Assembly (NCBI GenBank): GCA_028877005.1
Contig: JAGWPI010000151.1
Coordinates: 1-13,251 of the forward strand
Length of the DNA stretch: 13,251 bases
Source of the DNA: Bacteroidota bacterium
GTDB lineage: Bacteria; Bacteroidota; Bacteroidia; Chitinophagales; Chitinophagaceae
Direction of reading: 5' to 3'
Shown: in pieces, positions 1 through 7,384 of the stretch
How the letters are laid out: every line of letters starts with the position of its first letter
Numbering within the stretch: the first letter of the stretch is position 1
Notes under the pieces: model-generated
The model's input: the letters and a program-made list of their open reading frames with translations, nothing else
Told to the model about the DNA's origin: nothing
Databases searched by the model: none
Made by a program: the position numbers and the translations under genes

Positions 1-818
1 ATGCTTTCATGACCCAGCATGTCTTGAATAGCCCTTAAATCTGCCCCCCCCTCAATTAAATGTGTAGCAAATGAGTGGCGGAAAGTATGGGGAGATATGT
101 TTTTTTGTATGCCTGCTTTTTCAACTAATTCTTTAATAATATAAAATATCATTACCCTGCTCAGACCTTTACCTCTTCTATTTAAAAATAAAATATCCTC
201 ATATCCTTTTTGAATAGGTATATGCTTGCGAATAGTTGAAAGGTATAGTTGAATATATTTTAAGGCAGGTGCTCCAATAGGAACCAAACGTTCTTTATTT
301 CCTTTGCCAATAATGCGAATAAATTCTACATCAAAATAAACATGGCTAATGTTTAAATTAATTACTTCACTCACTCTTAATCCACAACTATACATGGTTT
401 CTATTATAGCTTTGTTTCGTGTTCCTTCAGCAGTACTTACATCAATTTGGGCAATAATATTTTCAATTTCTTCAAAACTTAGTACATCTGGTAAACTTCT
501 TTTTGTTTTAGGTGCTTCTAACAATGAAGATGGGTCTGATTGCACAATTTGTTCAGTTAAACAGTATTTATAAAATTGTTTAATACCCGAAATAATTCTT
601 GCCTGTGAGGTGGCTAGCATACCTAAATTCCCAATCCATTCTAAAAAATGTTGCAAATCTTTTAATTGTATTTCAGCAGGACTTTTCAGCAATGTTTGAA
701 GCTGAAGATATTGTGTTAATTTATCAACATCATGCAAATAGGCTTCAACAGAATGTTCGCTTAATGAACGTTCTAATTGCAAATATGTTTTAAATCCTTT
801 TTTATAAGATTCCCACAT
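1..818 (-). CDS. xerD: Site-specific tyrosine recombinase XerD (C-terminus cut by window edge)
   Basis: Reading the minus strand from ATG at 818-816 gives 272 codons without a stop, running off the left edge. The N-terminal part (about residues 1-100) looks like a core-binding SAM-like domain. The catalytic part follows from about residue 108. Visible active-site residues are R148 (CGLRVSEV), K172 (GKGNKER), H244 and R247 (HTFRHSFATH) and H270 (LGHES). The nucleophilic Tyr, expected within about ten residues of H270, lies beyond the window. The compact architecture and expected length near 300 residues match XerC/XerD rather than phage or conjugative-transposon integrases, which carry an extra N-terminal domain. 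The family resolves chromosome dimers at dif with FtsK. I infer XerD rather than XerC from overall resemblance; the residues shown do not separate the two with certainty. No mobile-element partner genes are visible beside it. Confidence 0.87.
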   Translation of the reverse strand, partial: MWESYKKGFKTYLQLERSLSEHSVEAYLHDVDKLTQYLQLQTLLKSPAEIQLKDLQHFLEWIGNLGMLATSQARIISGIKQFYKYCLTEQIVQSDPSSLLEAPKTKRSLPDVLSFEEIENIIAQIDVSTAEGTRNKAIIETMYSCGLRVSEVINLNISHVYFDVEFIRIIGKGNKERLVPIGAPALKYIQLYLSTIRKHIPIQKGYEDILFLNRRGKGLSRVMIFYIIKELVEKAGIQKNISPHTFRHSFATHLIEGGADLRAIQDMLGHES

Positions 819-1045
819 AGTATTGCCTAATTTGATAATAATTTTTTGTTAGTATTATAAAAGTACAGTAATCTCTTTATCTGCACATAAATTTGCTTTG
901 CAGTTAATAAATGCAATTTATGCCTTTAGGTGTTTCTTTAAAAAGTGTTATTATATTAATACCTACTTGAATATTTTTTTTCAAAAATTGCCCAAACCAC
1001 AATATTTTTACTATAATTCTTCTCTTAAAATATTTATACCAATTT

Positions 1046-1549
1046 ATGCAACCTGTTAATCTGCGTTCATTTAAACAAAAAGTGCGTTATCATCAATCAG
1101 CTTTTAAGAAATATCTAAAAAAAATTGAAAAAAAAACTCCTGACTCATTAAATAAATTAGTGGTTACAATAGATAAAAAAGTATGGCAGGAAATTGATTG
1201 TCTTACTTGCGCCAATTGTTGTAAAACAATGACGCCCACCTTTACCAATGCTGATATGAAGCGTATAGCTGCTTATCTAAATATTTCTGTTGCAGCAATG
1301 AAAGACCGTTGGTTACATTTTGAAAAAAAAGATAAAGATTGGGTAAATAACAAACAACCTTGTCAGTTTTTAAATTTAAAAGATAATAAGTGTAGTATCT
1401 ATCCCGTTAGGCCACAAAGTTGCGCAGGATTTCCTCATTTAACTAAAAAACCGGTTGTTCAATACCTGCATGTTCATCAGCAAAACATTGCGTATTGCCC
1501 GGCAACTTATAAATTGGTAGAGCAAATGATGGAACATTTACCGGGTTAA
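1046..1549 (+). CDS. YkgJ-family cysteine-cluster protein (putative zinc/iron-chelating)
   Basis: This is a 167-residue soluble protein with no signal peptide and a Lys-rich first 45 residues. It carries the family signature: C52, C55, C58 and C59 (CLTCANCC), then C106, C116 (KCSIYPVRPQSC) and C126, with an extra C151 near the end. This CxxCxxCC...C...C pattern defines the YkgJ/UPF0153 'zinc- or iron-chelating domain' family, long described as possible Fe-S proteins; the biochemical role is not established. The motif around residues 115-130 (C-S-I-Y-P-V-R-P-x-x-C) is the most diagnostic part. The gene converges with the yraN-type gene on the other strand and has no same-strand partner nearby, so context does not suggest a pathway. 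I am confident of the family but not of any function. Confidence 0.85.
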   Translation: MQPVNLRSFKQKVRYHQSAFKKYLKKIEKKTPDSLNKLVVTIDKKVWQEIDCLTCANCCKTMTPTFTNADMKRIAAYLNISVAAMKDRWLHFEKKDKDWVNNKQPCQFLNLKDNKCSIYPVRPQSCAGFPHLTKKPVVQYLHVHQQNIAYCPATYKLVEQMMEHLPG

Positions 1550-1620
1550 ATACTAATGGCCACGTATTGAACTGTTTTTAAATTTAAAGAAAGTGCCTTC
1601 TTTTTTAAAATTTAAGAAAA

Positions 1621-1656
1621 TGAGGGTATTCTTTTAAATTTAAAAATACATCCTCA
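1621..1656. terminator. A+T-rich hairpin between convergent genes, possible bidirectional terminator
   Basis: TGAGGGTAT at 1621-1629 can pair with ATACATCCTCA at 1646-1656 (two unpaired bases). The interior is a TTTTAAA/TTTAAAA palindrome, so the whole stretch can fold into one stem. A weaker stem, AAAGAA / TTCTTT, lies at 1586-1603 just upstream. Both sit between convergent stop codons at 1549 and 1660, where a shared terminator would be expected. The stems are mostly A-T pairs, so the call is tentative. Confidence 0.35.
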
Positions 1657-1659
1657 ATT

Positions 1660-2016
1660 TTAAAAAAACACATCCTCAATCCAAAAAATATCAATCACCT
1701 GCTTTTGCTTTAAAGTGATGGAAATAACATCGAATTGAATTTCTTGGTATTCAGGATAAATTTCTAAGAATGCCGATGCAGCTTTTTTTAGAGCTGTCAT
1801 TTTTGGTAGTTGAACGGCATCCTCCGGAAAACCAAATGGCGATTGTTGTCTGGTTTTCACTTCAACAAAATGTAGCATATTGTTTTTAAGAGCAATAATA
1901 TCTACTTCCCAGTACTTAAACCGCCAGTTTGTAAAAAGCAAATTAAACCCATTGTCTAGGATATACTTTACTGCTACTTCCTCGCCAAAATTTCCAGTAT
2001 TTTTTTGTTGCGTCAT
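1660..2016 (-). CDS. YraN family protein (UPF0102, endonuclease-like fold)
   Basis: This is a 118-residue protein spanning the usual length of the YraN/UPF0102 family. It opens with the family signature G8-x-x-G11-E12-E13-x-A15 and continues with NWRFKYWEVDII (residues 30-41) and FVEVKTRQ (50-57), followed by the typical FG...EDAV...K segment. The spaced acidic/Lys residues E12, D39, E52 and K54 match the PD-(D/E)XK nuclease-like core that the family is predicted to share; the cellular substrate is unknown. The usual Gly before the E-x-D motif is Trp36 here, within the range expected for a position that often varies in Bacteroidota. The start at 2016 places the G-x-x-G-E motif at the normal distance from the N-terminus. 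The gene is monocistronic, convergent with the cysteine-cluster gene and divergent from manA. An 11-bp direct repeat straddles the stop codon. Confidence 0.88.
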   Translation of the reverse strand: MTQQKNTGNFGEEVAVKYILDNGFNLLFTNWRFKYWEVDIIALKNNMLHFVEVKTRQQSPFGFPEDAVQLPKMTALKKAASAFLEIYPEYQEIQFDVISITLKQKQVIDIFWIEDVFF

Positions 2017-2125
2017 GTAAATAAAATTATTTTTATAAACAAATGGAAAGCATAGATTAGCAATTAGAATGACTATATTTTACAATGAAGTTTAATAGCA
2101 ACATTTTTAAGATTAAAACAGACAA

Positions 2126-3352
2126 ATGCAAGATAATATTTATAAATTAAAAGGTAAAATTCAGCATTATGCTTGGGGTGGTTATTTATATATTCCGAAT
2201 TTATTGGGTATACCTAACCCAGACAATAAACCTTTTGCCGAATATTGGTTGGGGGCGCATCCCAGTGCCTCTTCAGATATTGTTTTAGAAGATGGCAGTT
2301 CAATTAGTTTACTGGAATTTATCAATAACAATCCGCAGCGGATATTAGGTTCGCATATATTAAAAAATTTTGGCGAATTACCTTTTTTATTAAAAATTTT
2401 AGATGTAAGAGAAATGCTCTCCATCCAAGTTCATCCTACACGCGAACAGGCACTTATTGGATATGAAGCTGAGGAGAACGCCGGCATACCTATTCAGGCT
2501 CCCCATCGTAATTATAAAGATAGAAACCATAAGCCCGAGGTTATGGTAGCATTAAGTGAAACCTTTTGGCTGTTGCATGGGTTTAAAAGTATAGCCGCAT
2601 TAGAGGCTTTGTTGGCGAATACATTTGAGTTAAGTGTACTATTACCCTTATTTAAAAAGCAAGGCTATAAGGCACTATATCAGTTGGTAATGGAAATGGA
2701 ACAAACCGATATTAATAATATGCTACATACGCTTGTTCGCAAAGAGTTGCATAAAAAAACAAACGGTTTATTAACAAGAAATGATCCCGGATGGTGGGTA
2801 GCTAAATTGTTTGAAGGAAAAGAGGCAATAGGTGATATTGACCGTGGTATATTTTCAATTTACTTTTTTAATATTATTTCATTGAAGAAAGGAGAGGGGA
2901 TTTTTCAAAAAGCGGGTATTCCTCATGCATATTTAGAAGGTCAAAATATAGAGTTAATGGCCAATAGTGATAATGTGTTGAGAGCCGGGTTAACACCCAA
3001 ACATATTGATGTACCTGAATTAGTAAAGCACACCATTTTTCAACCCGTTACACCTGAAATTTTAACCGGAAAACAGATAGAATTACATTTTCCTGAATTT
3101 AATTATCCATGTTCTGTTCCTGATTTTGGTATCCATAAAATTACATGGCAAGGAGCAAAGCAATACAATGCATTGGCTGTTTCACCAGAAATACTAATTG
3201 CTGTTGAAGGTAGTTGCATTATTACTGACCCAAATGGAAAAAATAAAGTAATAAAGCAGGGCGAAGCTATTTTGGTATTACCTAACACAGATTATACTAT
3301 ATCCGGTAGTGGGTCTATAGAGCTTTTTAAGGCATATGTGCCAGTTGAGTGA
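2126..3352 (+). CDS. manA: Mannose-6-phosphate isomerase, class I
   Basis: A 408-residue type I phosphomannose isomerase, which interconverts fructose-6-phosphate and mannose-6-phosphate in the cytosol, feeding GDP-mannose synthesis or allowing mannose catabolism. The whole family pattern is present: YAWGG (15-19), AEYWLGAHPSA (38-48), LPFLLKILDVREMLSIQVHP (85-104), YKDRNHKPE (130-138) and GIPHAYLEGQNIELMANSDN (264-283). The expected zinc ligands are Q101, H103, E138 and H267. R286, in the segment NVLRAGLTPKH, is the Arg found in the active site of the family. The C-terminal cupin-like domain runs from about residue 315 to the end. Length is close to the E. coli enzyme. The start at 2126 puts the YAWGG motif at the normal position. 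The gene reads toward the DUF6580 gene 142 bp downstream; co-transcription is possible because no terminator is obvious between them. Confidence 0.95.
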   Translation: MQDNIYKLKGKIQHYAWGGYLYIPNLLGIPNPDNKPFAEYWLGAHPSASSDIVLEDGSSISLLEFINNNPQRILGSHILKNFGELPFLLKILDVREMLSIQVHPTREQALIGYEAEENAGIPIQAPHRNYKDRNHKPEVMVALSETFWLLHGFKSIAALEALLANTFELSVLLPLFKKQGYKALYQLVMEMEQTDINNMLHTLVRKELHKKTNGLLTRNDPGWWVAKLFEGKEAIGDIDRGIFSIYFFNIISLKKGEGIFQKAGIPHAYLEGQNIELMANSDNVLRAGLTPKHIDVPELVKHTIFQPVTPEILTGKQIELHFPEFNYPCSVPDFGIHKITWQGAKQYNALAVSPEILIAVEGSCIITDPNGKNKVIKQGEAILVLPNTDYTISGSGSIELFKAYVPVE

Positions 3353-3425
3353 AGGGTGATTTTTGAGATTAACCCGAAAAAAATAGTCAGATTGCTTATT
3401 TTTGTTCAATTAGTAGAGAATACAA

Positions 3426-3485
3426 ATGAAAATTTTTATACTTATTGGTATAGCTCTTCTAATTATTTTGCTAACAAACCTTTAA
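3426..3485 (+). CDS. Possible 19-residue hydrophobic leader or mini membrane peptide
   Basis: A short ORF beginning ATG AAA ATT encodes MKIFILIGIALLIILLTNL, a single Lys followed by an almost uninterrupted hydrophobic stretch long enough to span a membrane, then TAA. It ends 9 bp before the ATG of the DUF6580 gene and is in the same reading frame as that gene. It may be a translated leader, a genuine small membrane peptide, or a chance ORF, since A+T-rich DNA encodes many hydrophobic codons. There is no clear Shine-Dalgarno sequence. I list it because of position and frame, not because I recognise a family. Confidence 0.25.
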   Translation: MKIFILIGIALLIILLTNL

Positions 3486-3494
3486 ATCAATCAT

Positions 3495-4064
3495 ATGCAG
3501 TTTTCAAAAAATAAATTATTTTATGCCGGTATCATTTTAATTATAAGTGTTACCTGTAAATTGCTTTTTGCTGCAAATATTGCATGGAGTGGATTTTCGC
3601 CCATAATGGCTATTGCATTAGTAGCTGGGATGATGGTGCACCAAAAGCGCGATACATTTATTTTTCCCTTAATAGCTTTAATTGGTAGTGATATAATTAT
3701 ACAGTTATTGTATATAACCGGCCAATTCCCTTTTCCGGGCATTTATGGCTACCAACTATTAAATTATTTGTTTTTAAGCATTTTGGTATTGGTAGGGTGG
3801 ATGCTTAAAGGCAAAAATTATACAACTATAATAGTAGGGGCACTAATTGGGCCCACTATATATTTCTTATTATCTAACTTTACAGTATGGGCAACGCATG
3901 GAGGCTATAATAGACCTATAAATTTAAACGGACTGCTGTTATGTATGATAGATGGGTTACCATTTTATAAAAATTCGTTGTTGTCTACCCTTTTATTTAT
4001 CCCTTCTTTTTTATTGGTATATCATGGTGTAGTGCAAAAAAAATTGGCTATTAAATTACCATAA
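3495..4064 (+). CDS. DUF6580 family multi-spanning membrane protein
   Basis: This 189-residue protein has about five to six hydrophobic segments (roughly residues 9-26, 35-48, 55-73, 88-104, 110-130 and 161-178). Family-like landmarks are FSPIMAIALVAG (34-45), an Asp in the third segment (SD at 65-66), SNFTVW (127-132) and GLPFYKN (154-160). These match the pattern I associate with DUF6580, small integral-membrane proteins that resemble substrate-binding components of ECF-type transporters; no substrate has been assigned that I can support. No ECF ATPase or transmembrane partner is nearby. The gene lies downstream of manA on the same strand and ends about 50 bp before a strong bidirectional terminator. 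A 19-codon hydrophobic ORF sits directly upstream in the same frame. I chose ATG 3495 because it gives a normal-looking N-terminus (MQFSKNKLFY) before the first membrane segment. Confidence 0.75.
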   Translation: MQFSKNKLFYAGIILIISVTCKLLFAANIAWSGFSPIMAIALVAGMMVHQKRDTFIFPLIALIGSDIIIQLLYITGQFPFPGIYGYQLLNYLFLSILVLVGWMLKGKNYTTIIVGALIGPTIYFLLSNFTVWATHGGYNRPINLNGLLLCMIDGLPFYKNSLLSTLLFIPSFLLVYHGVVQKKLAIKLP

Positions 4065-4115
4065 ATGTGCACTCTTGCACAACTGACTTAGTTTATATTA
4101 TTAATGATAAAATAA

Positions 4116-4145
4116 AAAACCAGCCCAATGTGTGTGGCTGGTTTT
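4116..4145. terminator. Bidirectional intrinsic terminator (DUF6580 gene / cysteine desulfurase gene)
   Basis: AAAACCAGCC at 4116-4125 pairs perfectly with GGCTGGTTTT at 4136-4145 around a 10-nt loop. The plus strand continues ATTTT; the minus strand continues with a run of T broken by a single A. It lies between the convergent stop codons at 4064 and 4163 and fits both transcripts. Confidence 0.88.
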
Positions 4146-4162
4146 ATTTTAACTAAAATTAA

Positions 4163-5293
4163 TTAGATAAACTTTTGTAACTTTTGTATTACTTCATCAA
4201 TTTCTTCCTTTGTATTGTGTTTGCTGAATGAAAAACGAACGGCTACTTTATTTGGGTTATTATTAAATGCTCTTATAACATGGCTGCCTTGATCTGCGCC
4301 ACTTGTGCAAGCACTTCCTCCACTAGCACAAATATTATTAATGTCTAAGTTAAATAATAGCATTTCACTTTTTTCTGTTTTAGGGAAACTAACATTTAAA
4401 ACTGTATATAAACTTTCTTCAGAAGTATCGCCATTAAAACTTACTCCTTTTATATTTTGTAGAAGTTGTTCCATCATATATAACTTCAAAGAACGAATAT
4501 ATTGGCTTTGAGAATCGAAATTTTTGGTAGCAATTTCTAATGCTTTTGCAAACCCCACAATTCCATAAACATTTTCTGTGCCAGCCCGCATATTTCTTTC
4601 TTGCGCACCCCCTTGGATAAAGGGACTTATTTTAATATTTTCATTAATGTAAAGAAGGCCAATTCCTTTAGGGCCATGAAATTTATGGGCAGAACCTGTA
4701 ATAAAATGAACCGGTAGTTCTCTTAAATTAATAGGAAAATGACCAACCGTTTGCACAGTATCACAATGGAAAATAGCATTGTATTTTTTGCAAATATTAC
4801 CAACTGCATCAATATTTGTAATGTTGCCTATTTCATTATTGGCGTGCATTAATGTTACAAAACATTTATCTGTTGCGTTGTCTAAAATTTGTTCTAAGCT
4901 ATTTAAATCAATGTGTCCATTTTCCAGAACAGCAACATAACTTAATTTAATTTTGTGCTTTTGATGTAAATGCTCTACGCTGTGTAATGTGGCGTGATGC
5001 TCAATAGGCGAAGTAATAATATGCTTACAACCCAAATCGAATACTGCTGAATGTATGGCTGTATTGCTACTTTCTGTGCCACCACTTGTAAAGAAAATTT
5101 CGGCAGGATGGGCATTTAATATTTTGGCAACAGATTTCCTGGCATTTTCAATTGCCATACGAGTTTCTCGCCCATAACTGTAAATTGATGATGGATTTCC
5201 GTAATATTCAGTTAAATAGGGCATCATAGCTGCTAAAACCTCTGGGTCAAGTGGTGTAGTTGCAGCATTATCGAGATAAATTCTTTTCTGCAT
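4163..5293 (-). CDS. Cysteine desulfurase (NifS/IscS-type, class V aminotransferase)
   Basis: A 376-residue PLP enzyme that removes sulfur from cysteine as a protein-bound persulfide, for Fe-S cluster or thio-cofactor synthesis in the cytosol. Visible landmarks are YLDNAATTPLDP (6-17), the PLP-phosphate-binding SGGTES (70-75), EHH (98-100), D178 with Q181 (HCDTVQTVGH), the Schiff-base Lys204 in GSAHKFHGPKG (200-210), RAGTEN (236-241) and the persulfide Cys329 in GGSACTSG. The Cys sits in a GSACTSG mobile loop, typical of group I (NifS/IscS) rather than SufS, which has the RxGHHCA form. Length is slightly shorter than E. coli IscS. There is no iscU, suf gene or tRNA-thiolation gene adjacent, so the sulfur acceptor is not indicated. 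It appears monocistronic: terminators lie on both sides and a promoter-like sequence lies just upstream. Confidence 0.93.
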   Translation of the reverse strand: MQKRIYLDNAATTPLDPEVLAAMMPYLTEYYGNPSSIYSYGRETRMAIENARKSVAKILNAHPAEIFFTSGGTESSNTAIHSAVFDLGCKHIITSPIEHHATLHSVEHLHQKHKIKLSYVAVLENGHIDLNSLEQILDNATDKCFVTLMHANNEIGNITNIDAVGNICKKYNAIFHCDTVQTVGHFPINLRELPVHFITGSAHKFHGPKGIGLLYINENIKISPFIQGGAQERNMRAGTENVYGIVGFAKALEIATKNFDSQSQYIRSLKLYMMEQLLQNIKGVSFNGDTSEESLYTVLNVSFPKTEKSEMLLFNLDINNICASGGSACTSGADQGSHVIRAFNNNPNKVAVRFSFSKHNTKEEIDEVIQKLQKFI

Positions 5294-5320
5294 TATTTGA
5301 AATTATTCAAGATTATGCAG

Positions 5321-5348
5321 TAAAGATAAATACTGATTTGTATACCAA
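5321..5348 (-). promoter_or_regulatory. Candidate Bacteroidota-type promoter for the cysteine desulfurase gene
   Basis: On the minus strand, TTG (5348-5346) is followed after 17 bases by TATCTTTA (5328-5321). This matches seven of the eight positions of the TAnnTTTG -7 box, with a -33 TTG at an acceptable distance. Transcription would begin roughly 20 bases before the ATG at 5293. The upstream element directly abuts the terminator of the preceding gene. It is a sequence match only. Confidence 0.35.
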
Positions 5349-5384
5349 AAAATCCCCTTTTCAATAATCATAAAAGGGGATTTT
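5349..5384 (-). terminator. Intrinsic terminator of the GlmM-type gene
   Basis: AAAATCCCCTTTT (5349-5361) pairs perfectly with AAAAGGGGATTTT (5372-5384), a 13-bp stem with a 10-nt loop. On the minus strand it ends in a run of six T and lies 19 bases beyond the stop codon at 5404. It separates the mutase gene from the cysteine desulfurase gene. The plus strand also ends in TTTT, but no plus-strand gene reads into it. Confidence 0.88.
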
Positions 5385-5403
5385 CCATAGATAAGTAAAA
5401 TAG

Positions 5404-6792
5404 TTACATAACTTCTCTAATATCTTGCATCATTTTTTTGGCAATATTATCGGCAGTAGTTTCAAAATTACTTTCAGCATAGATTCTGATAATGGGTTCT
5501 GTATTGCTAGTTCTTAAATGTACCCAATCATTTTCAAACTCAATTTTTAATCCATCTTCAGTATTTATGGGGTATTTTTTATATTTTTTTATAATTTGAT
5601 CAAATATGTTTTGAATATTATATCCTTTTTCGAGTTCAATTTTGTTTTTACTGATAAAATAATCCGGATACATATTGCGTAACTGTTTTACGCTTTTCTT
5701 TTCTTTGGCCAAATGTGTTAAAAATAGTGCAATTCCAATTAATGCATCTCTTCCATAATGTAAATCAGGTACAATTACACCACCATTTCCTTCTCCTCCA
5801 ATTACTGCATTTACTGCTTTCATTTTATTTACTACATTTACTTCGCCCACGGAAGAGGGGTAATACATCCCTCCATGTTTTAAAGTTACATCTTTCAAAG
5901 CTTTGGTGCTAGACATATTGCTAACGGTGTTGCCCTTTCTGTTTTTTAAAACATAATCTGCAACAGCTACCAATGTATATTCTTCTCCAAATAAAGTTCC
6001 ATCTTCACAAACAAATGAAAGCCTGTCTACATCCGGGTCAACGGCTATACCAATATCAGCTTTGTATTTATTTACGGCATTGCACAACTCCTGCAAATGT
6101 TGTGGTAATGGTTCCGGATTGTGCGCAAACTTGCCATTTATTGTTTCATTCAATACAATGATATCAGCTTCTTTAACACCCAAAGCTTGCAATAAAGCAG
6201 GCACTGCTATTGCTCCCGTACTATTTATGGCATCTACTACCACTTTTAGTTTCCGTTTCTTAATGGCAGCTATATCTACTAATGGGTAATCTACAATGGC
6301 TTGGATATGCTTTGTAATAAAATCGGATTCAATGGTTTTGGTACCTAATTTATCAACCGTTGCAAATACAAATTCATTTTTTTCTGCAATAGATAAAACT
6401 GTTTTTCCATCTTCAGCAGATATAAATTCACCAAATTGATTAAACAATTTAAGTGCATTCCATTCTTTTGGGTTATGGCTTGCACTTATTATCATGCCAC
6501 CTGCTGCCTTTTCAAATAAGATAGCCATTTCTACAGTAGGTGTTGTACTTAAGCCGGCATCTATTACATCAATTCCTAATGACATTAGCGTAGACATGGC
6601 TAAATCTTGTACCATTGCGCCACTGATTCTTCCATCTCTGCCAATAACAACTTTTTTGCTACTGTTTTTTTGCTGTAAGAGCCATGTTCCAAATGCGGCT
6701 GTAAATTTTACAACATCTATTGGACTGAGATTTTCATCAGGCTTACCACCTATGGTTCCTCGAATTCCTGAAATACTTTTAATTAATGCCAT
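5404..6792 (-). CDS. glmM: Phosphoglucosamine mutase-type alpha-D-phosphohexomutase
   Basis: A 462-residue enzyme of the phosphohexomutase family, moving phosphate between C6 and C1 of a hexose. GlmM makes glucosamine-1-phosphate for UDP-GlcNAc and so for peptidoglycan and lipopolysaccharide. The four family motifs are present in order: GIRGTIGG (9-16) and the phosphoserine loop ISASHNP with S105; the metal-binding loop DPDVDR (252-257); the sugar-specificity loop GGEGNGG (332-338); and the phosphate-binding loop RTSNTEPIIRIYAE (427-440). The specificity loop GEGNGG is close to the GE-S-GG form of GlmM and differs from the GEMSGH-type loop of phosphomannomutases, though Asn replaces the usual Ser. 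Bacteroidota proteins of this length and pattern are generally annotated as GlmM, and a PMM/PGM activity is the main alternative. It is transcribed alone, with a terminator after it and a -7-like box in front. Confidence 0.85.
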   Translation of the reverse strand: MALIKSISGIRGTIGGKPDENLSPIDVVKFTAAFGTWLLQQKNSSKKVVIGRDGRISGAMVQDLAMSTLMSLGIDVIDAGLSTTPTVEMAILFEKAAGGMIISASHNPKEWNALKLFNQFGEFISAEDGKTVLSIAEKNEFVFATVDKLGTKTIESDFITKHIQAIVDYPLVDIAAIKKRKLKVVVDAINSTGAIAVPALLQALGVKEADIIVLNETINGKFAHNPEPLPQHLQELCNAVNKYKADIGIAVDPDVDRLSFVCEDGTLFGEEYTLVAVADYVLKNRKGNTVSNMSSTKALKDVTLKHGGMYYPSSVGEVNVVNKMKAVNAVIGGEGNGGVIVPDLHYGRDALIGIALFLTHLAKEKKSVKQLRNMYPDYFISKNKIELEKGYNIQNIFDQIIKKYKKYPINTEDGLKIEFENDWVHLRTSNTEPIIRIYAESNFETTADNIAKKMMQDIREVM

Positions 6793-6826
6793 ATTCTATT
6801 GGGTTATTTTCTTAGCAGGAGATTTA

Positions 6827-6834
6827 CAAATTTA
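6827..6834 (-). promoter_or_regulatory. Candidate -7 box for the glmM-type gene
   Basis: The minus strand reads TAAATTTG here, a perfect match to the Bacteroidota TAnnTTTG -7 element, about 35 bases before the ATG at 6792. No good TTG is seen at the expected -33 spacing, so the call is weak. Confidence 0.3.
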
Positions 6835-7067
6835 CAGTATTCATGTTTACCTTTTTATAAGTCTTTAATTTTTCAGTGGCTTTTTTGCAATACTTTGTTT
6901 TATTCATTTGCTAAATTTAAGTAGTATTTTAAGGCTATTAAATACTGTTATACTATCAGCTTAAATTAGTGGTTAGTTTTATTAATCACATGTAAAAATT
7001 CATTGTTGCTTATAGATGTATCTTTTCATGTTATTTATAATAGTAATACGAAATACAAGTAATCATT

Positions 7068-7182
7068 CATTTTTTCACTGTAAAGAAATGAACCTTCAAT
7101 TAACTATGAAAGTGCTATATACTTGATTTATTTTGCCTAACATATATTAGAATGATTAATGCTTTACAGTGGCAAAAAAATG
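7068..7182. repeat. Inverted repeat, about 18-20 bp arms, 76-bp spacer
   Basis: The left arm CATTTTTTCACTGTAAAG (7068-7085) is matched in reverse complement by 7162-7182, which reads CTTTACAGTG, then GC, then A7-TG. The 10-bp inner block CACTGTAAAG / CTTTACAGTG is perfect. The arms differ only by a GC insertion and one extra base in the A/T run. Such arms could form a long-looped hairpin, be an operator pair, or be the ends of a small non-autonomous element. No target-site duplication is visible outside the arms. Confidence 0.6.
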
Positions 7183-7384
7183 TTTTTTTTTGATCAAGTT
7201 CAACAGCATAAATCATCATAATAAAATGTTTTTAAGATTTAAATTACGGCATAAAACTTGCCATTGTGAACTAAAGAAGAAAAGAAGTTGAAAATGTTTA
7301 GGTTATATTTTACTATTTTGGAACCGATTTAAATGTATTTTGCAATTAAATAAATATTGGTAATGGTGGTTTAAGGAAGATGGT

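Larger units (their letters stand above)
6793..7384. other. 592-bp gene-free divergent intergenic region
   Basis: This stretch separates the start of the minus-strand glmM-type gene from the start of the plus-strand GT39 gene. It is very A+T-rich, has many stops in all frames, and I see no ORF longer than about 20 codons with any resemblance to a protein. It holds the -7-like box for glmM near its left end and an inverted repeat at 7068-7182. I recognise no tRNA, tmRNA, 6S-like or riboswitch sequence in it, but a small RNA cannot be excluded by eye. Confidence 0.6.

Noticed and set aside
349..793. Two plus-strand ORFs of 74 and 64 codons
   Set aside because: They lie antisense to the xerD gene, which shows all expected active-site motifs on the minus strand. 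They resemble no protein I know.
1..818. Integrase of a mobile element rather than XerD
   Set aside because: The protein has the compact two-domain Xer layout without an extra arm-binding domain, and no excisionase, attachment-site repeat or cargo gene is seen beside it.
1571..1645. Tandem TTTAAATTTAAA blocks as a possible replication or protein-binding array
   Set aside because: There are only a few imperfect copies in very A+T-rich DNA between convergent stops; terminator hairpins explain them adequately.
5715..6868. Several plus-strand ORFs of 62-124 codons
   Set aside because: They are antisense to the intact glmM-type gene. Their Leu/His/Ser-rich composition is what reverse reading of this A+T-rich coding DNA produces.
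7222..7290. Short ORF of 21 codons in the gene-free region (MFLRFKL...)
   Set aside because: It is too short, has no ribosome site and no recognisable features. Such ORFs are expected by chance.
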